From Verrucomicrobiota bacterium (GTDB lineage: Bacteria; Chlamydiota; Chlamydiia; Chlamydiales; FEN-1388): a stretch of 7,419 bases of DNA. Below, one piece after another: positions 5,450 through 7,419 of the stretch. Every line of letters begins with the position of its first letter. Positions within the stretch are counted from its first letter, which is position 1. The DNA is taken from positions 1 to 7,419 of the forward strand of contig JAFEGS010000045.1 of the NCBI GenBank assembly GCA_018239705.1. The letters run 5' to 3'. Both the position numbers and the translations under genes were made by a program. The notes beneath the pieces are model-generated. The model searched no databases. It worked only from the letters and a program-made list of their open reading frames with translations, and was not told the DNA's origin.

Positions 5450-7419
5450 TCAAAAAAACGTGGAGCTTGGATCGACGTCGATAAACCGGAAGACCCCTGA
5501 GGGGAGGGAAAGCTTCGCATCTACCTTATCGATGGCCTGCACAATATGGCTAACAGATGGTCCTCTCACCAGGAACTGATACCGATAGAGCTCTTTCACT
5601 CTGGCATGCCCTGAGGGGACAGCTGGGTGGCAGTGGAAATTGGGCGCAAGCTCTTTAGCAATAGCTTCTGCGTATGCGCAGGCTGCCTGTTGCACTCTCT
5701 TTTCATCCTTGGAGGAGAACTGGAACTTGACAATGCGGCAAAAGGGGGGAAAGTTAAAGGCCTTTCTCACCTCAATCTCCTCTCGATAAAAGGCAATATA
5801 GTCCTGCTTAGCTGCCTGCTGGATGGTGCTCTGTTCGGGAAGGCTTGTCTGGATGATCACCTCACCCGGCATGAGGCCTCTTCCTGCCCTTCCCGCTACT
5901 TGGGTGATCAGCTGAAAGGTCGACTCTTGCGATCGAAAATCGGGGATGTTCATGGCGCTATCAGCGTTGAGGACGCCTACAAGTGTCACCTGAGGGAAAT
6001 GAAGGCCCTTAGCAACCATCTGCGTGCCTATAAGCACATCGGCCTTCCCTGAGCGAAACTCCTGGATGAGCTTGCACATCGCTCCCTTATGCCTTGTAGT
6101 ATCGGCATCGATACGCATGGTGCGAAGGCCAGGAAAGATGCCGCCGAGCATAGCTTCAACCTTCTCTGTGCCTATGCCGCGATACTTCATCACCTGCTCC
6201 GATTGGCAGCTGGGGCAGCGCCTGGGAGGGTGCTGGCGCAAGCCGCAAAGGTGGCACGCTAGCAGCTGATCGCTCATATGGAAGGTGAGAGGAGCGTCGC
6301 AGTGGGGACATCCGACCGATTTGCCGCACGATATACAGGAGAGCACTGTATGGTAGCCTCTTCTGTTGAGAAAGAGGATAGTGTGCTCTCCTCGCGCTCT
6401 TCGCTGATCAATTTTGGTGAGGAGTGTGTCGGAGAAGAGCGTGAAGCCTTTAGCCTTATCAAACTCACGCTTCATGTCAACTACAGTGACTGTCGGCAAA
6501 AATGAGCCCTCCGGCCTCTCTGACAGTACGCTGATCTGGTATTTTCCTGAAGAGGCGTTGTAATAGCTCTCCATTGATGGCGTGGCGCTTCCCAGTACAA
6601 TACAGCAGTTGTTGATTTTTGCCCTCATAATGGCCACATCTCTTCCGGAGTAGCAGGGGCTGTCGTCGCTCTGCTTATAGCTCTGTTCATGCTCTTCGTC
6701 GACAATAATGAGGCCAATGTTCTGCATGGGGCAAAAAATGGCCGACCGTGCTCCTAGACAGATGCGCAGCTCTCCTGAGCGCAGTTTCTCCCATGTATCG
6801 AGGCGCTCGCCATCGCTTAAGCGATGGTGCAGTACTGCTACAGGTTCATCGAAGCGGCTCTTGAAGTGCTGGATTGTCTGCGTGGTCAGGGCAATTTCGG
6901 GGACAAGAAGGATAACCCCACGGCCTAGCTGTAGAGCCTTATCGACAGCCTGAAGATAGACCTCGGTCTTTCCGCTTCCTGTAATGCCGTGCAGAAGATG
7001 TGTTTCAAATATATTCTTACTAAGTGTCTCTGAAATAGCTTCGAGGGCCAGCTTTTGCTCTTCTCTCAGCACTTTTGGCTCAGTTTTAAAGTATTCCTCT
7101 TCAGTTAAAGGAAGGCGGTCCGGTCGGACCAGTTCGAGGTGCAAAATACCTTTTGTGGCTAAGCTCTTGACGCTACTTGCCTGTGCACTGCTTGCCTCCA
7201 GTAGCTCTGAGAGCAGCATGCCCTTCTTAGCGAGCAGCATCTGGTCGAGGATGGCAGCCTGCTGGGGTGCTTTTTCTCTGAGCTCTATGCAGATCTCTCG
7301 CATCTCCTTTGGCGCCTTCATATTTGAGACAAAATACTGCTGCTTCACCTTTGTGCTTTTGCGCACACCTGCCGGCAGCATGGTTTTGAGCACTTTACCG
7401 AGGGGGCAGACGTAGCAGC
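5450..7419 (-). CDS. priA: Primosomal replication-restart helicase PriA, partial (N-terminus off the right edge)
   Basis: PriA is a 3'-5' superfamily 2 DNA helicase that recognises stalled or repaired forks and starts reloading of the replicative helicase. The frame is open to the window edge, giving 655 residues; the N-terminal DNA-binding part (roughly 90-100 residues in this family) is missing. A GTG at 7393 is in frame but is not the start, because the upstream codons (CYVCPLGK) continue PriA-like sequence. Counting from that GTG: winged-helix region about 40-95; Walker A GITGSGKT 136-143; DEEH 232-235; GSATPS 268-273; eight zinc cysteines in four pairs (353/356, 362/365, 380/383, 393/396), all present; GIGTE 406-410; GTQMVAKG 456-463; QVAGRAGR 498-505; then the C-terminal domain to the end. 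Nothing is broken, so the protein is probably active. It is convergent with the ATPase gene, 7 bp between stops. Rough line counts suggest higher GC here than in the ATPase gene. Confidence 0.97.
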   Translation of the reverse strand, partial: CYVCPLGKVLKTMLPAGVRKSTKVKQQYFVSNMKAPKEMREICIELREKAPQQAAILDQMLLAKKGMLLSELLEASSAQASSVKSLATKGILHLELVRPDRLPLTEEEYFKTEPKVLREEQKLALEAISETLSKNIFETHLLHGITGSGKTEVYLQAVDKALQLGRGVILLVPEIALTTQTIQHFKSRFDEPVAVLHHRLSDGERLDTWEKLRSGELRICLGARSAIFCPMQNIGLIIVDEEHEQSYKQSDDSPCYSGRDVAIMRAKINNCCIVLGSATPSMESYYNASSGKYQISVLSERPEGSFLPTVTVVDMKREFDKAKGFTLFSDTLLTKIDQRRARGEHTILFLNRRGYHTVLSCISCGKSVGCPHCDAPLTFHMSDQLLACHLCGLRQHPPRRCPSCQSEQVMKYRGIGTEKVEAMLGGIFPGLRTMRIDADTTRHKGAMCKLIQEFRSGKADVLIGTQMVAKGLHFPQVTLVGVLNADSAMNIPDFRSQESTFQLITQVAGRAGRGLMPGEVIIQTSLPEQSTIQQAAKQDYIAFYREEIEVRKAFNFPPFCRIVKFQFSSKDEKRVQQAACAYAEAIAKELAPNFHCHPAVPSGHARVKELYRYQFLVRGPSVSHIVQAIDKVDAKLSLPSGVFRFIDVDPSSTFF

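Noticed and set aside
5471..5482. A perfect 12-bp palindrome (atcgacgtcgat) just after the ATPase stop.
   Set aside because: It lies inside the conserved C-terminal codons of priA (FIDVDP), has no loop and no T run after it, so it is most simply explained by coding sequence.
7391..7393. GTG as the start codon of priA.
   Set aside because: The frame stays open to the window edge with PriA-like residues upstream, and starting here would remove the N-terminal DNA-binding domain.
6984..7415. A 143-codon plus-strand frame opposite priA.
   Set aside because: It is a serine/arginine-rich shadow of the priA reading frame, with no family features.

Overview
The window looks like a piece of an environmental member of the Chlamydiota (the Parachlamydia/Waddlia/Simkania side of the phylum). 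The main evidence is the PriA helicase at the right end, whose motif spacing and local wording resemble chlamydial PriA as I remember it. An ankyrin-repeat protein and a very large anonymous protein are also typical of that group. The genus cannot be fixed from the sequence alone. No tRNA, rRNA, IS element or CRISPR array was seen.

Layout, left to right: (1) Positions 1-2990, minus strand, hold one uninterrupted reading frame of at least 996 codons that runs off the left edge. It is easy to miss because its stop codon lies outside the window. Its N-terminal third carries residues arranged like a nucleotidyltransferase (GS, DxD, D), and the rest looks like a helical solenoid. (2) A 231-bp intergenic stretch (2991-3221) contains a strong stem-loop terminator for the next gene and an 18-bp perfect palindrome. 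(3) Positions 3222-3902, minus strand, encode a 226-residue ankyrin-repeat protein with an N-terminal CxxCxC cluster. (4) A 127-bp divergent regulatory region (3903-4029) contains a 9-bp-arm inverted repeat lying between two back-to-back extended -10 promoters. (5) Positions 4030-5442, plus strand, encode a 470-residue ATPase of the ATPase_2/DUF234 (archaeal-type) family with a PD-(D/E)xK-like C-terminus. (6) Positions 5450-7419, minus strand, encode PriA, whose N-terminus is cut off by the right edge. Its stop lies 7 bp from the stop of the ATPase, so the two are convergent.

How the genes relate: priA is a housekeeping replication-restart gene. The other three look accessory. The ankyrin gene and the ATPase gene share one regulatory region and are probably co-controlled by a protein binding the palindrome. 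Neither has a visible DNA-binding domain that clearly makes it that regulator, although the ATPase has a winged-helix-like segment. The most interesting points are the unannotated giant protein with its putative nucleotidyltransferase centre and the symmetric divergent promoter/operator between the ankyrin and ATPase genes.
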